A DNA stretch of 5,176 bases from Gammaproteobacteria bacterium (GTDB taxonomy: Bacteria > Pseudomonadota > Gammaproteobacteria > Cardiobacteriales > Wohlfahrtiimonadaceae): NCBI GenBank assembly GCA_003864535.1, contig BHEQ01000146.1, positions 1 through 5,176 on the forward strand, in the 5' to 3' direction. Within the stretch, counting starts at the first letter, position 1, and each line of letters begins with the position of its first letter. Position numbers and translations under genes: made by a program. Positions 1 through 5,038 of this stretch are shown here, piece by piece. The notes under the pieces were generated by a model. It made no database searches and was not told where the DNA came from. It saw only the letters and a list, made by a program, of their open reading frames with translations.

Positions 1-353
1 ACATTACCAGGATTAATCCGCAATTTAGCTAGGAACTGCGCACATTGTGGATTATCTTTAAGTAAGCGATGTCCATTAAAATGAAAATCACCAATAATTG
101 GCGTGTGGATATCGCGCTTTTCTAATAGCTCTACTATTTTGGGAATCGCGGCGGCGGCTTCATTTGTATTGACAGTTACCCGAACAAACTCAGAACCTGC
201 GGCACTTAGCTCTTCAATTTGTGTAACTGTTTTAGCTATATCTGCCGTATCGGTATTTGTCATAGATTGAACCCGAATCGGATGATCTGAGCCGATATCA
301 AGATTACCAACTCTTACCGAGCATGTTTGATGACGAATTATAGGATTATTCAT
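1..353 (-). CDS. ispG: 4-hydroxy-3-methylbut-2-enyl diphosphate synthase (IspG/GcpE), N-terminal part, cut by window edge
   Basis: IspG is a cytoplasmic [4Fe-4S] enzyme that converts the cyclic diphosphate MEcPP to HMBPP, the penultimate step of the MEP isoprenoid pathway. Reading leftward from the ATG at 353, 117 full codons are visible and the frame is open to the edge. They start MNNPIIRHQTCSVRVGN and include VQSMTNTDT (residues 28-36), FVRVTVNT (56-63), IIGDFHFNGH (86-95) and LRINPGN (111-117), all hallmarks of the N-terminal TIM-barrel domain. The GDFHFNGH wording matches the longer proteobacterial subtype rather than the E. coli form. The cluster-binding C-terminal domain lies outside the window. 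An in-frame stop at 381-383 leaves 353 as the only upstream ATG, and no strong Shine-Dalgarno is seen before it. The gene is divergent from the toxin-antitoxin cluster. Identification is firm. Confidence 0.96.
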   Translation of the reverse strand, partial: MNNPIIRHQTCSVRVGNLDIGSDHPIRVQSMTNTDTADIAKTVTQIEELSAAGSEFVRVTVNTNEAAAAIPKIVELLEKRDIHTPIIGDFHFNGHRLLKDNPQCAQFLAKLRINPGN

Positions 354-429
354 TTGATTTGTTTGATCTTTAGATTTATTTTAAAAGGTGTCTATTATGT
401 GCTTAATTTTAGAATTTGGCATCTTTCAA

Positions 430-438
430 ATATTATCA
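430..438 (-). promoter_or_regulatory. candidate ispG promoter (extended -10)
   Basis: On the minus strand this reads TGATAATAT, an extended -10 (TGn followed by TAATAT), about 75 bases upstream of the ispG ATG. The -35 position is poor (GTAGAA-like at 17 bp spacing), so the call rests on the extended -10 alone. In such AT-rich DNA a chance match is quite possible. A second weaker CATAAT lies at 394-399 on the same strand. Confidence 0.25.
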
Positions 439-494
439 GATTACTTTTAAATTTCTACAGATTACCAACCGCCTAATTTATTTACTGATTTATT

Positions 495-578
495 TTGTAG
501 CTACAACATATAATTTAAGTTTATTTGTGGTTACACATATGCCATAATTGCTAATATGTAGCAACTTATATGTAGCAA
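495..578. promoter_or_regulatory. repeated palindromic motif, probable operator region of the toxin-antitoxin operon
   Basis: Four related sites are visible. TTGTAGCTACAA (495-506) is a perfect 12-bp palindrome. TTGTGGTTACA (525-535) is a near copy of it. TTGCTA (548-553) and TAGCAA (559-564) form an inverted repeat with a 5-base centre. ATATGTAGCAA occurs twice as an exact direct repeat (554-564 and 568-578). The common core is TGTAGC. The first sites sit about 30 bp apart and the last two 14 bp apart, close to helical periodicity. DinJ/RelB-type antitoxins and their toxin complexes bind palindromes upstream of their own operon, and the last copies abut the -10 box at 591. Assignment as the DinJ-YafQ operator is inference; the sites could also affect the divergent ispG promoter. 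Confidence 0.5.
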
Positions 579-596
579 TAAGAGTATATCTATAAT
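567..596 (+). promoter_or_regulatory. promoter of dinJ-yafQ (consensus -10)
   Basis: TATAAT at 591-596 is a perfect sigma-70 -10 hexamer, 31 bases upstream of the dinJ start. The region about 17 bp upstream (567-573, TTATATG) is a poor -35 and overlaps the second ATATGTAGCAA repeat, an arrangement suited to repression by a bound antitoxin complex. The transcript would start near 603, leaving a short leader containing the AGGAG ribosome binding site at 614-618. Confidence 0.5.
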
Positions 597-627
597 GGTT
601 CATAATTAACAGCAGGAGCATACAATA

Positions 628-867
628 ATGAATACAGACATTCGTGCAAGAATAGATAGCAATTTAAAAGCAAGTGCGATTAAAGTACTTGAAGCTCATG
701 GTTTAAGCTTATCTGAATTTATTCGCATTACCTTAACCAAAGTTGCTGAAAATAACGCAATACCTTTTGAAATACAACAAATGCCAAATAAATCTACACT
801 CAAAGCAATGAAAGAATCGCAGTTAATCATGCAACGTCTTCAAAAGAAATATGAGGATGTTCTATGA
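628..867 (+). CDS. dinJ: DinJ/RelB-family antitoxin
   Basis: This 79-residue protein is the antitoxin of a type II pair. It would neutralise the downstream YafQ-like mRNA endonuclease by direct binding and repress the operon with its N-terminal ribbon-helix-helix domain. The N-terminal 48 residues (RARID, then LEAHGLSLSEFIRITLTKVA, then IPFEI) closely follow E. coli DinJ. The first strand is the DNA-contacting one, and the following helices contain the conserved SEFIRITLTKVA segment. The C-terminal part (about 50-79) is charged and diverged, as expected for the toxin-wrapping region. AGGAG at 614-618 lies 9 bases before the ATG and supports this start. The stop overlaps the yafQ start (ATGA), implying translational coupling. 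Length is near the usual 80-90 residues. Nothing suggests decay. Confidence 0.93.
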   Translation: MNTDIRARIDSNLKASAIKVLEAHGLSLSEFIRITLTKVAENNAIPFEIQQMPNKSTLKAMKESQLIMQRLQKKYEDVL

Positions 868-1178
868 AAACAGGGGCAGATAAGCGTGCGGTTATGCCGC
901 GTATTACTGAATACGCTAAATCATTCTTCAAAGATTGGGAACGCCTGAATCATTCAGGACGCTACGATATGCATAAGATTAAAATTGCTATGTGGTTGCT
1001 TATTGCCAATGATGAACTAATGCCTCTAAAATACAAAGACCACAGCCTAATTGGCAACTGGGATGGCTATCGAGAATGTCATATTGGCGGTGATTTTTTG
1101 ATGATTTATCAGTTAGATTTTACGGGTAAAATTATTGTATTTAATAGAGCAGGAACCCATGCTGAACTTTTTAAATAG
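864..1178 (+). CDS. yafQ: YafQ-family mRNA interferase toxin
   Basis: YafQ belongs to the RelE/ParE superfamily and cuts mRNA on the ribosome, halting translation until the antitoxin is restored. The 104-residue product has the family core YKDHSLIGNWDGYRECH (residues 57-73), a GGDFLMIY strand (75-82) and FNRAGTHAELF (93-103). By alignment to E. coli YafQ, the residues important for cleavage or substrate binding are all present: His60, His73, Asp77, His99 and Phe103 (E. coli His50, His63, Asp67, His87, Phe91). The toxin therefore looks intact and active. A GAGGA at 853-857, six bases before the ATG at 864, supports this start. An internal Met11 would give 94 residues, nearer the usual 92, and cannot be excluded. 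It overlaps dinJ by 4 bases and ends 13 bases before the ATPase gene. Confidence 0.93.
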   Translation: MKTGADKRAVMPRITEYAKSFFKDWERLNHSGRYDMHKIKIAMWLLIANDELMPLKYKDHSLIGNWDGYRECHIGGDFLMIYQLDFTGKIIVFNRAGTHAELFK

Positions 1179-1191
1179 AAGGCTTTAATTA

Positions 1192-2091
1192 ATGACAATT
1201 TCATCAACAGTATTTAATAAAAATAAGCGTATTAATGAATATTTAACCCAATCTCAAGCGCATACGCAAACGCATAAAATAGCTTTAATGGGTATGAGCG
1301 GAGTGGGTAAAACAGCTCTATCTAAACTTTTACCGCGAGATACATGGTTTCATTATTCGATAGATTATCGGATTGGAACACGCTATTTAAATGAAGAGGT
1401 TAGCGATTTTCTTAAGTTAGAAGCTATGAAAAATCCATTATTAGCCCAGCTTTTAAGAACGGACTCTATTCGTGTAAGCTCAAACTTAAGCATCGAGAAT
1501 CTAGCCCCTTTATCCGCCTATTTAGGCATGGTTGGTAATGTTCAAAAAAATGGCTTGGAGTTAACAGTTTTTTTAGAACGCTTAGCTAAGCATCGTCGTG
1601 CAGAAATCGCGGCAACTCAAGATGTTGCAAGCTTTATAGAAAAGGTTAAGATGCTTTATGGCTATCCTAATTTTTTAGCTGATACGAGCGGGAGCTTATG
1701 TGAGCTTGATGATCAATCCACACTGAAAGTATTAGCAAGCAGCTGTTTACTTGTTTATATTAAATCAACAAAAAGTATGCAACAAGCGTTGATCAACCGT
1801 GCGCTTAGTCATCCTAAGCCTTTGTATTATCAAAAAGAATTCTTATTAAAAGCCATTGCAGATTATTGCCTCCAAGAATCCATTGACGATGCACGATATA
1901 TAGATCCAGCCCTGTTTGCAATTTGGGTATTTCCACATTTAGTTAAGCATCGCTTAGCTTTATATCAAGCAATTGCGGATCAATATGGCATAACAGTTAG
2001 CGCAACTGATACGGCTCTTATTAAAAATGAGCAGGATTTTGTTGATTTTATTACGCAACAAGCGCGCGCCCACTTAAAGGAGCTTCTATAA
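1192..2091 (+). CDS. P-loop NTPase of unknown function, linked to the toxin-antitoxin pair
   Basis: This 299-residue protein has an unmistakable Walker A motif, GMSGVGKT (residues 34-41), after a hydrophobic strand IALM. It is followed by FHYSIDYRIGTRYL (53-66), where Asp58, Arg60 and Arg64 sit at the place shikimate- and gluconate-kinase-like enzymes use for substrate binding. Later motifs are FLADTSGSLCELDD (161-174) and the hydrophobic strand CLLVYI (185-190), one of which may serve as Walker B. The C-terminal third is helical and basic. No signal peptide or membrane segment is seen. I recall similar DYRIGTRY ATPases of unknown role in other Proteobacteria but cannot verify this here. A small-molecule kinase or a regulatory ATPase are both possible. 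AGAAGG at 1177-1182 lies 9 bases before the ATG and overlaps the yafQ stop, so co-transcription with dinJ-yafQ is likely. The last codons and stop fall inside a dispersed repeat. Confidence 0.85.
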   Translation: MTISSTVFNKNKRINEYLTQSQAHTQTHKIALMGMSGVGKTALSKLLPRDTWFHYSIDYRIGTRYLNEEVSDFLKLEAMKNPLLAQLLRTDSIRVSSNLSIENLAPLSAYLGMVGNVQKNGLELTVFLERLAKHRRAEIAATQDVASFIEKVKMLYGYPNFLADTSGSLCELDDQSTLKVLASSCLLVYIKSTKSMQQALINRALSHPKPLYYQKEFLLKAIADYCLQESIDDARYIDPALFAIWVFPHLVKHRLALYQAIADQYGITVSATDTALIKNEQDFVDFITQQARAHLKELL

Positions 2092-2210
2092 ATTAGATTT
2101 TTCAAGGCTTGCGATTTTGTTAAAAGCGCAGTTTACATAGTAAATGAGCATTTCAATAAGATCATATAACACAGAAAAAAGCACAAATAGATGTGCCCTT
2201 AAAAAATTAG
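2074..2210. repeat. dispersed intergenic repeat, copy 1 (uninterrupted)
   Basis: Segments of this stretch recur after metA. Positions 2074-2102 match 3354-3382 at 26 of 29 bases, including the 13-base run ATAAATTAGATTT. Positions 2104-2127 match 3576-3599 at 21 of 24. Positions 2177-2199 match 3594-3616 at 21 of 23 and are followed in both copies by an A-run and ATTA. Compared with copy 2, this copy has 55 extra bases bounded by AAAAGC (2122-2127 and 2177-2182). It begins inside the 3' end of the ATPase gene and supplies its stop codon. GCACA (2181-2185) and TGTGC (2192-2196) form a small hairpin, terminator-like only on the minus strand, where no gene needs it. Confidence 0.75.
2132..2170 (+). 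promoter_or_regulatory. metA: candidate metA promoter region
   Basis: TTTACA (2132-2137) matches the -35 consensus at 5 of 6 positions. Possible -10 boxes are TAAGAT (2157-2162, 19-bp spacing) and TATAAC (2165-2170, 27 bp away, so it would need its own -35). The TTTAC-ATA-GTAAA inverted repeat (2132-2144) overlaps the -35 and could be a binding site. I see no MetJ-box (AGACGTCT) array and no SAM riboswitch-like structure in the 128-bp gap. The call is tentative. Confidence 0.3.
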
Positions 2211-2219
2211 GAAGTTATT

Positions 2220-3338
2220 ATGCCGATAGTTGCCCATTCAGCCCTGCCTACTTTTATCAAAATGATGAATGAAGGTGAAAATGTTTTAAGCCAAGAACGT
2301 GCCGAACAACAAGATATCCGTGAGCTTCATATTGGTTTATTAAATATGATGCCAGATGCAGCCTTAGAAGCTACGGAGCGTCAGTTTTTTAGATTAATTG
2401 GTGCCTGTAATCGTATAGCTCAGTTTTATGTGCATCCATTTAGTTTTCCTGAAATACCGCGCTCACAATCGGCGCAAGATTATATTGATAAATACTATGA
2501 AAAATTTGAAGATTTACAAAAACTAGGTCTAGATGCCTTAATTATCAGTGGTGCAAACCCACAAAGTGATGATTTAAGTAATGAACCTTTTTGGATTCCA
2601 CTTCAAAAAACATTAGATTGGGCGAAAGATAATGTCACCTCGACTTTATGCGCCTGTTTAGCAACTCATGCAACGGTGCAGCATTTTCATGATATAAAGC
2701 GTCAAAAACTTGAATCAAAGCGCTGGGGCGTATTTTCGCATCGCGTCCAAGATCAAACACATCCTTTAGTGCGGCATATTAATACGCGCTTTGATGTCCC
2801 CCATTCACGCTGGAACGATTTATCTTCTGAAAATCTACACGCAGTTGGGATTAAAGTTTTAGTTAAAAGCAAGGTCGCAGGAGTACATTTAGCGGTATCG
2901 GAAGATGGATTTCGCTTTGTGTATTTTCAAGGGCATCCTGAGTATGAAATAAATAGCTTACTCAAAGAATATAAGCGTGAAGTTCAACGTTTTATCAAAA
3001 AAGAAATTAAGCTTTATCCGCCTTTTCCAACCCATTATTTTGGGCAAAAAGCTAAAGATTTATTAGAAAGTTATGAAGCATTAGTTGTGTCTTATTTAAA
3101 TGAAAATAAAGATATTGATATTGATATTAATTCAGATAAAGCGCAGATATTATTTAAAAGCTTATTTAATAAATTCCCTGAAGAGCAAGTACTTGCTCAT
3201 ATTGACAATACTTGGAATGATACTGGCAAAATATTAATCAATAATTGGCTCGGATTAGTCTATCAGCTCACCAACTCGCAGCGCGACTTACCATTTATGG
3301 ATGGAATTGATAAGAATAATCCTTTGGATGGGTTTTGA
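2220..3338 (+). CDS. metA: MetA-family homoserine O-acyltransferase (long form)
   Basis: MetA-family enzymes transfer an acyl group from acyl-CoA (succinyl or acetyl) to the hydroxyl of homoserine, the first committed step of methionine synthesis, in the cytoplasm. The 372-residue product starts MPIVAHSALP and has LHIGLLNMMPDAALEATERQ (residues 36-55), ISGANPQSDDL (109-119), STLCACLATHA (141-151) and FQGHPEY (236-242). By alignment to E. coli, the acyl-accepting cysteine is Cys146 and the His/Glu pair is His239 and Glu241, so the catalytic set is complete. It is about 60 residues longer than E. coli MetA because of a C-terminal extension (about 265-372), as in the long subgroup of the family. 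Acyl specificity is open: the residue at the E. coli Gly111 position (Glu in acetyl enzymes) appears to be Gln here. AGGAAG at 2209-2214, five bases before the ATG, fixes the start. The gene is flanked by imperfect direct repeats. Confidence 0.9.
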   Translation: MPIVAHSALPTFIKMMNEGENVLSQERAEQQDIRELHIGLLNMMPDAALEATERQFFRLIGACNRIAQFYVHPFSFPEIPRSQSAQDYIDKYYEKFEDLQKLGLDALIISGANPQSDDLSNEPFWIPLQKTLDWAKDNVTSTLCACLATHATVQHFHDIKRQKLESKRWGVFSHRVQDQTHPLVRHINTRFDVPHSRWNDLSSENLHAVGIKVLVKSKVAGVHLAVSEDGFRFVYFQGHPEYEINSLLKEYKREVQRFIKKEIKLYPPFPTHYFGQKAKDLLESYEALVVSYLNENKDIDIDINSDKAQILFKSLFNKFPEEQVLAHIDNTWNDTGKILINNWLGLVYQLTNSQRDLPFMDGIDKNNPLDGF

Positions 3339-3353
3339 ATATCTTTAGGTATA

Positions 3354-3627
3354 TTAAAGAGGCTTCCATAAATTAGATTTTTTGTAACTACTCAGTAGCT
3401 AGAAAAATCACCCCTCCCAACCTCCACCGAAGCAAGGGGAGGAGCAAGTCCCCCTTGCCAAGGGGGGATTTAGGGGGGAGGTTATAGTTAAATGGAGCAT
3501 TTAAAGTCATCATTATTGAATATGTAGTCTATAAAAATAAATATGTTAAAACTGCGCAGTAGTTACAATTTTTTTAAGGCTTGCGCTCTTATTAAAAGCA
3601 CAAATGGATGTTCCCTAAAAAAAATTA
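3354..3627. repeat. dispersed intergenic repeat, copy 2 (split by a MITE-like insertion)
   Basis: The left part (3354-3382) and right part (from 3576, AAGGCTTGCG, to the A-run and ATTA at 3617-3627) are contiguous in copy 1 but separated here by the inserted element at 3384-3566. This copy also lacks the 55 bases that copy 1 carries between its two AAAAGC words, consistent with deletion between short direct repeats or gain in copy 1. Together with the element it accounts for most of the non-coding stretch after metA. I see no open reading frame of note here and no clear metA terminator. Confidence 0.75.
3384..3566. mobile_element. MITE-like non-autonomous element
   Basis: The ends are perfect inverted repeats, GTAACTACT (3384-3392) and AGTAGTTAC (3558-3566), extendable by one base to 3383-3567. 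The inner sequences CAG and GCGCAG continue the similarity with a 3-base shift. The flanks GATTTTTT (3376-3383) and AATTTTTT (3567-3574) form an 8-bp target duplication with one mismatch; with the extended ends it is a perfect 6-bp ATTTTT. The interior codes for nothing. Its GC-rich core (3411-3481) is far from the local base composition and holds stacked inverted repeats: CCCCCTT/AAGGGGG with a 3-base loop (3450-3466), CCTCC/GGAGG (3421-3425 with 3438-3442), and AACCTCC/GGAGGTT (3419-3425 with 3477-3483). GTAA-type ends with 8-bp duplications resemble IS66-family transposons, but that affiliation is inference. Confidence 0.8.
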
Positions 3628-3628
3628 A

Positions 3629-3656
3629 TTAAACTTCACTCTAGAAAGGCTATAAT
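3629..3656 (+). promoter_or_regulatory. candidate promoter of the isomerase gene
   Basis: TATAAT at 3651-3656 is a perfect -10 hexamer. TTAAAC at 3629-3634, 16 bases upstream, is a weak -35. Transcription would begin near 3663 and give a leader of about 135 bases. A weaker alternative (TTGCAT at 3731-3736, TAATAT at 3755-3760, 18-bp spacing) would give a leader of about 30 bases. The site lies immediately downstream of repeat copy 2. No conserved leader structure is apparent in 3663-3787. Confidence 0.4.
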
Positions 3657-3797
3657 TTAAGAGAATGTTTAAAGCTTAAATAAAATATAAATTATTTATT
3701 CAAAATACATTAAGGTTAGTTTGTTTCTAATTGCATATTTCTCATTACATCGTTTAATATGACTTTTTATTTTCATATATTTTAAGCAGAGGTTTTA

Positions 3798-4637
3798 ATG
3801 AACACATCTTTAAAAACACTTATTATTGCATTAAGCTTGGCTGGTTTTGGTCAATTATCTAACGCTCAAGAGCAAGCAGTAGCTACAGCAATTGTTATTC
3901 CTGATCCTGTTGCTACCATGAATGGCATACCTTTAAGTAAAGCTAGCTTTGATAAATTTATTTCATTCATCGAAACCCAAACAGGGCAGCCAGCTCCTAC
4001 AGATCTTGAAGAAATTAAGGCTATTATTAATGAGTATGCAATCCAGTTTCTTTTAGCGGAAGATGCTAAAAAAGAAGGTCTTGATAAAACTGAAATTTTC
4101 TTAGCTCAAAAAGAAATAATTGAATTAAGCTTGCTTGCTAACGCAGGTTTGACCGCTAAAATTAAAGCGATTGAGATCTCTACAGCTGATGTTGAAGCGG
4201 AATATAACAAGCGCGTAGAAGGTATTGCAGGGACTGAATATAAAGCTGCACATATTTTAGTTGATACAGAAGAGCAAGCAAAAGAAATTATCGAAAAGCT
4301 TGATAAGAAAGAAATTACTTTTGCAGAAGCCGCGAAAGAATCTAAGGATACAGGCTCTGCACAAGATGGCGGTAATCTTGGTTGGTTTAAAAAAGGCATG
4401 ATGGTTGATACATTTTTTGATGCTGTTGCGGCACTTAAAAGTGGCGAAATTACCCAAAATCCAGTTAAATCAGAATTTGGATTTCACATTATTCTTTTAG
4501 AAGAATCAAGAGAGCAAATTAAACCAACTTTAGCATCATTAAAAGATGATATTACTGATGGTCTTAGAAATTCTAGAGCAAATGAACTTCTTGAGAAATT
4601 TAAAGAAGAAGTTAAAATTGAATTTCTAGTAAAATAA
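3798..4637 (+). CDS. exported parvulin-type peptidyl-prolyl cis-trans isomerase (SurA/PpiC-like)
   Basis: This is a periplasmic folding factor that isomerises Xaa-Pro bonds, probably of envelope proteins. Of 279 residues, the first 23 form a Sec signal peptide: a Lys6 n-region, hydrophobic LIIALSLAGFG, and a likely cut after SNA (residue 23). Residues 37-140 are a helical SurA_N-like chaperone region beginning VATMNGIPLSKASFDKFI. The parvulin domain spans about 148-235, with AAHILV (150-155, His152), TFAEAAKESKD (174-184), GGNLGWF (191-197), FFDAVAALKSGEIT (206-219) and SEFGFHIILLEE (225-236, His230), so the catalytic residues are present. No lipobox cysteine or C-terminal anchor is seen, suggesting a soluble protein. 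AGAGG at 3788-3792, five bases before the ATG, supports the start. It appears monocistronic, with its own candidate promoter and a strong terminator. It could be a PrsA-like or species-specific member; I assign no symbol. Confidence 0.93.
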   Translation: MNTSLKTLIIALSLAGFGQLSNAQEQAVATAIVIPDPVATMNGIPLSKASFDKFISFIETQTGQPAPTDLEEIKAIINEYAIQFLLAEDAKKEGLDKTEIFLAQKEIIELSLLANAGLTAKIKAIEISTADVEAEYNKRVEGIAGTEYKAAHILVDTEEQAKEIIEKLDKKEITFAEAAKESKDTGSAQDGGNLGWFKKGMMVDTFFDAVAALKSGEITQNPVKSEFGFHIILLEESREQIKPTLASLKDDITDGLRNSRANELLEKFKEEVKIEFLVK

Positions 4638-4676
4638 TCACTTTTATTAAGTGTTAAATAAAATAAGCTAAGAAGC

Positions 4677-4704
4677 AAAAAGCCCATGAAAGTGGGCTTT
4701 TTTT
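4677..4704. terminator. bidirectional rho-independent terminator
   Basis: AGCCCA (4681-4686) pairs with TGGGCT (4693-4698). The stem can be capped by a T-G wobble around a GAAA loop (4688-4691). Seven T residues follow (4698-4704) and five A residues precede it (4677-4681), so it works on both strands. It ends the isomerase transcript from the left, 39 bases after its stop, and the convergent minus-strand gene from the right, whose stop lies at 4722. Confidence 0.92.
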
Positions 4705-4721
4705 AAATTTATTGAGGTCAA

Positions 4722-5012
4722 TTAACTAATACAAACAAGTTTCCACATTCCTGTTTGTGCTTGTTCAGAAGTTAATTGAACATGAAACCCCTTAATTGTC
4801 GCAATGGTGCAAAGATTTTCTTCAGAATCAGGATATTTTTGTATCATCCGCTCACCAGAGAATTCAATAACTTGATGTACTTTACCATCTATCCTTAGCT
4901 CACAACAACACTGTGTTATTAATCTTTGAGGACGATTCTTAATGATTCCTACAAATAAAGTTTCTTCATAAAGTAAGACAAATATATTTAAAATCTGCAT
5001 TTCAAACTTCAT
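4722..5012 (-). CDS. hypothetical protein, 96 residues
   Basis: I do not recognise this gene. The 96-residue product begins MKFEMQILNIFVLLYEETLFVGI, has no signal peptide, and is predicted by eye to be mostly beta strand. It has a run of three cysteines (35-37) plus Cys68 and Cys94. The order 'F-x-I-x-x-I-F-x-L, then a strand with VGII, then a strand around ELRIDGK' loosely recalls the beta-barrel second domain of translation GTPases, but the match is weak and is inference. Support for it being real: it ends just before a terminator that suits its strand, it starts 26 bases after the stop of another minus-strand gene, and AGAGAAAA lies about 7 bases upstream of its ATG as a weak ribosome binding site. 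An alternative start is Met5. Confidence 0.68.
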   Translation of the reverse strand: MKFEMQILNIFVLLYEETLFVGIIKNRPQRLITQCCCELRIDGKVHQVIEFSGERMIQKYPDSEENLCTIATIKGFHVQLTSEQAQTGMWKLVCIS

Positions 5013-5038
5013 AATTAATTTTCTCTAATTATAAAAAG

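Noticed and set aside
354..627. LexA box upstream of dinJ, as in E. coli
   Set aside because: No CTGT-N8-ACAG arrangement is present near the dinJ promoter.
1545..1573. A7 and T7 runs inside the ATPase gene as a possible phase-variation site
   Set aside because: Runs of this length are expected in AT-rich coding DNA and the frame is intact through both; there is no sign of a frameshifted state.
2181..2206. Hairpin GCACA/TGTGC before metA as a terminator for the ATPase transcript
   Set aside because: On the plus strand it is followed by A residues, not T. The T-run would follow only on the minus strand, where there is no gene to terminate, and the stem is only 5 bp.
2092..2219. SAM riboswitch or MetJ operator ahead of metA
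   Set aside because: No AGACGTCT-like array and no multi-stem conserved structure could be found in the 128-bp gap.
3339..3797. CRISPR array or small hidden gene in the largest gap
   Set aside because: There is no regular repeat-spacer pattern. The repeats are explained by the MITE-like element and the dispersed repeat, and no open frame with a ribosome binding site stands out.
4106..4687. Minus-strand open frames opposite the isomerase gene
   Set aside because: They lie antisense to a confidently identified gene, have atypical Ser/Phe/Leu-rich composition and lack convincing ribosome binding sites.
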